The notes beneath the pieces are model-generated. The model was not told the origin of the DNA and ran no database searches. It worked only from the letters and a program-made list of their open reading frames with translations. Of a stretch of 6,374 nucleotides of DNA, positions 5,276 to 6,374 are shown one piece after another. Numbering within the stretch: the first letter of the stretch is position 1; every line of letters starts with the position of its first letter. The position numbers and the translations under genes were made by a program. This DNA comes from Micavibrio sp. UBA1664 (lineage in GTDB: Bacteria; Pseudomonadota; Alphaproteobacteria; Micavibrionales; UBA1664): the NCBI GenBank assembly GCA_002320485.1, contig DCKW01000094.1, positions 1 to 6,374 of the forward strand. Reading direction: 5' to 3'.

Positions 5276-5737
5276 TTACTCCGTTTCAATGATTTCGTGT
5301 TTGTGAGTTTCTTGTTGAGTCTTCATATGATCCACGTAATAACGTATGTAATCAAGCTGGCATGAAGACATCAGTCGATAGCCGTATCCACGTGCCGCAT
5401 CTGTTTTCGACATATCGCGCGTGTCATAAATACCGATAACTGTGATTTGGCCTTTTTCAAAATAGCTGCCGCATGCAGCAGGTACATTATTATAATTCAG
5501 GTTCAAGGTTGCGGGCACGTTCTCGCCCTTTATAACGTCGATCGTGTTGACTGTCAGCAGGGGGCCTGATTGTGTGAACCCTTTTGAGGGGCTGATAATT
5601 TCGGCGCGGATAACAATATCCGCCTCTTCATAAGCTTTGGATGCGACCGTGTCATCGGGTGGATAGCATCGACATGCCCATGCAAACGAAGGAGCCAATA
5701 CCATCATCATTGTCGTGAGGGTTAAAAATAAGCGCAT
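5276..5737 (-). CDS. Secreted TIMP/netrin-like (NTR) OB-fold protein
   Basis: 153 aa from ATG 5737. Residues 1-21 are a signal peptide (basic start, hydrophobic core, cleavage site AWA). Cleavage before Cys22 exposes an N-terminal Cys-Arg-Cys. What follows resembles the N-domain of tissue inhibitors of metalloproteinases: ADIVIRAEIIS (39-49), a beta-rich segment with IDVIKG (66-71), AACGSYF (87-93), then SSCQLD (124-129). Mature cysteines are at 1, 3, 68 and 105, close to TIMP Cys1-Cys70 and Cys3-Cys99; the third TIMP disulfide is absent. TIMP-like folds occur in other bacteria, mostly uncharacterised, so the fold call is good but protease inhibition is only inference. The tail (135-153) is charged. 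The start overlaps the glmU TGA by 1 bp, with AAAAAGGA (5748-5741) as the ribosome-binding site. An upstream ATG at 5779 is less likely: it would add 14 basic residues and its AAGG touches the ATG. Confidence 0.85.
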   Translation of the reverse strand: MRLFLTLTTMMMVLAPSFAWACRCYPPDDTVASKAYEEADIVIRAEIISPSKGFTQSGPLLTVNTIDVIKGENVPATLNLNYNNVPAACGSYFEKGQITVIGIYDTRDMSKTDAARGYGYRLMSSCQLDYIRYYVDHMKTQQETHKHEIIETE

Positions 5738-6374
5738 CAGTCCTTTTTCCGCTTTCTGTCGCGATATCCTTTTGCCCATCCTTCGGATATGACTTGTTTG
5801 GCGCGACCAACGGCCAAAGCATCGGCGGCGACATTATGAGTAATTGTGCTGCCTGCCGCGATAATGGCGCCTTGCTGTATTGTAACAGGGGCAATAATTG
5901 TGCTGTTTGATCCGACAAAGACGTTCTCTGCGACATGCGTTGTATTTTTATTAAAACCGTCATAATTGGCAAAAATTGTTCCGGCGCCTATGTTGGTGTC
6001 TTCCCCAATGACGGCATCGCCAATATAGGATACATGCTTGGATTTGCTTCCCTCTTTAAATTCAGAGCGGTTGACCTCGATAAAGTTGCCGACCGAGACA
6101 TTATCTCCGATTTTGGATTTTGGGCGTAATCTGGCAAACGGGCCGACCGATGCGTTATTGCCGATCTCCACCCCTTCCAGATGTGAAAAGGCATGAATGA
6201 TCGTTCCCGACCCGATCCGGACGCCATTGCCGATAAAAATATTGGGTTCCAATATCACATCAGTGCCGAAAACCGTATCTGTGGTCATGAAAACCGTATC
6301 AGGGTCGATCATTGTCACGCCTGCATCCATCGCCTTTTGCCTTAAACGGCTTTGCATGATCTTTTCGGCTTCCG
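5737..6374 (-). CDS. glmU: Bifunctional UDP-GlcNAc pyrophosphorylase / GlcN-1-P acetyltransferase, 3' part
   Basis: Partial: the frame is open to the window edge (EAEKI before the Met at 6357), so the Met at 6357 is internal. The N-terminal uridyltransferase domain is missing. About 210 residues are visible, covering the linker helix and the left-handed beta-helix acetyltransferase domain with hexapeptide repeats (IGNGVRIGSG, IGNNASVG, IGDNVSVG, IGEDTNIGAG). Counting from the Met at 6357, the active site is intact at E. coli spacing: His108 (E. coli His363), Arg78 (333), Tyr111 (366), Asn122 (377), Asn131 (386), Lys137 (392), Ser150 (405), Ala168 (423), Arg185 (440). One exception is Asn96 where E. 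coli has Lys351. The C-terminus EGWAKGYRDRKRKKD is of alphaproteobacterial type. The enzyme acetylates glucosamine-1-phosphate and makes UDP-GlcNAc in the cytosol. It is the upstream gene of the operon that ends with glmS. Confidence 0.97.
   Translation of the reverse strand, partial: EAEKIMQSRLRQKAMDAGVTMIDPDTVFMTTDTVFGTDVILEPNIFIGNGVRIGSGTIIHAFSHLEGVEIGNNASVGPFARLRPKSKIGDNVSVGNFIEVNRSEFKEGSKSKHVSYIGDAVIGEDTNIGAGTIFANYDGFNKNTTHVAENVFVGSNSTIIAPVTIQQGAIIAAGSTITHNVAADALAVGRAKQVISEGWAKGYRDRKRKKD

Noticed and set aside
5669..5680. Lipoprotein signal at the first cysteine of the TIMP-like protein
   Set aside because: The residues before Cys22 are Ala-Trp-Ala. Trp at -2 and Ala at -3 do not fit a lipobox, while AWA fits signal peptidase I.
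5276..5779. Longer start (ATG 5779) for the TIMP-like protein
   Set aside because: It would overlap glmU by about 43 bp, its AAGG directly touches the ATG, and it adds a long basic stretch in front of an already complete signal peptide.

Overview
The window reads as chromosomal DNA of an alphaproteobacterium with moderate GC. This rests on the style of RpmH, on the GlmU C-terminus (an EGWA motif followed by a basic tail) and on the glmU/glmS adjacency. The genus cannot be fixed from the sequence, and no mobile element, CRISPR array, tRNA or rRNA is visible.

Left part (1-1286): a rho-independent terminator (35-62) closes something upstream. A promoter then leads into two small unrecognised plus-strand genes (131-463 and 477-788) whose proteins align with each other, so they look like a tandem duplication. 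They run head-on into rnpA (785-1159, minus), and the stop regions overlap by 4 bp. rnpA is translationally coupled to rpmH (1152-1286, minus) by an 8-bp overlap with a GTG start. rpmH has a near-consensus sigma-70 promoter (1316-1344). The yidD/yidC genes that usually follow rnpA are not in the window.

Middle part (1287-3442): three unrecognised or partly recognised genes. A 217-aa protein (1412-2065, plus) and a 162-aa protein (2124-2612, minus) converge on a strong bidirectional terminator (2091-2118). A 155-bp AT-rich divergent region (2613-2767) holds two promoters and a perfect DnaA-box 9-mer facing an imperfect inverted copy. A 224-aa single-pass membrane protein with a C-terminal bacterial SH3 domain (2768-3442, plus) follows.

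Right part (3444-6374, minus): an operon for amino-sugar supply. It contains the 3' part of glmU (enters from beyond the window), a 153-aa secreted protein with a TIMP/netrin-like cysteine pattern, and glmS. The three are tightly coupled: a 1-bp stop/start overlap, then a 5-bp gap. GlmS makes glucosamine-6-phosphate and GlmU makes UDP-GlcNAc, which feeds peptidoglycan and lipid A. The secreted TIMP-like protein between them is the most interesting item in the window, although this fold is already known in bacteria. I do not see an evident multi-gene defence or other undescribed system.
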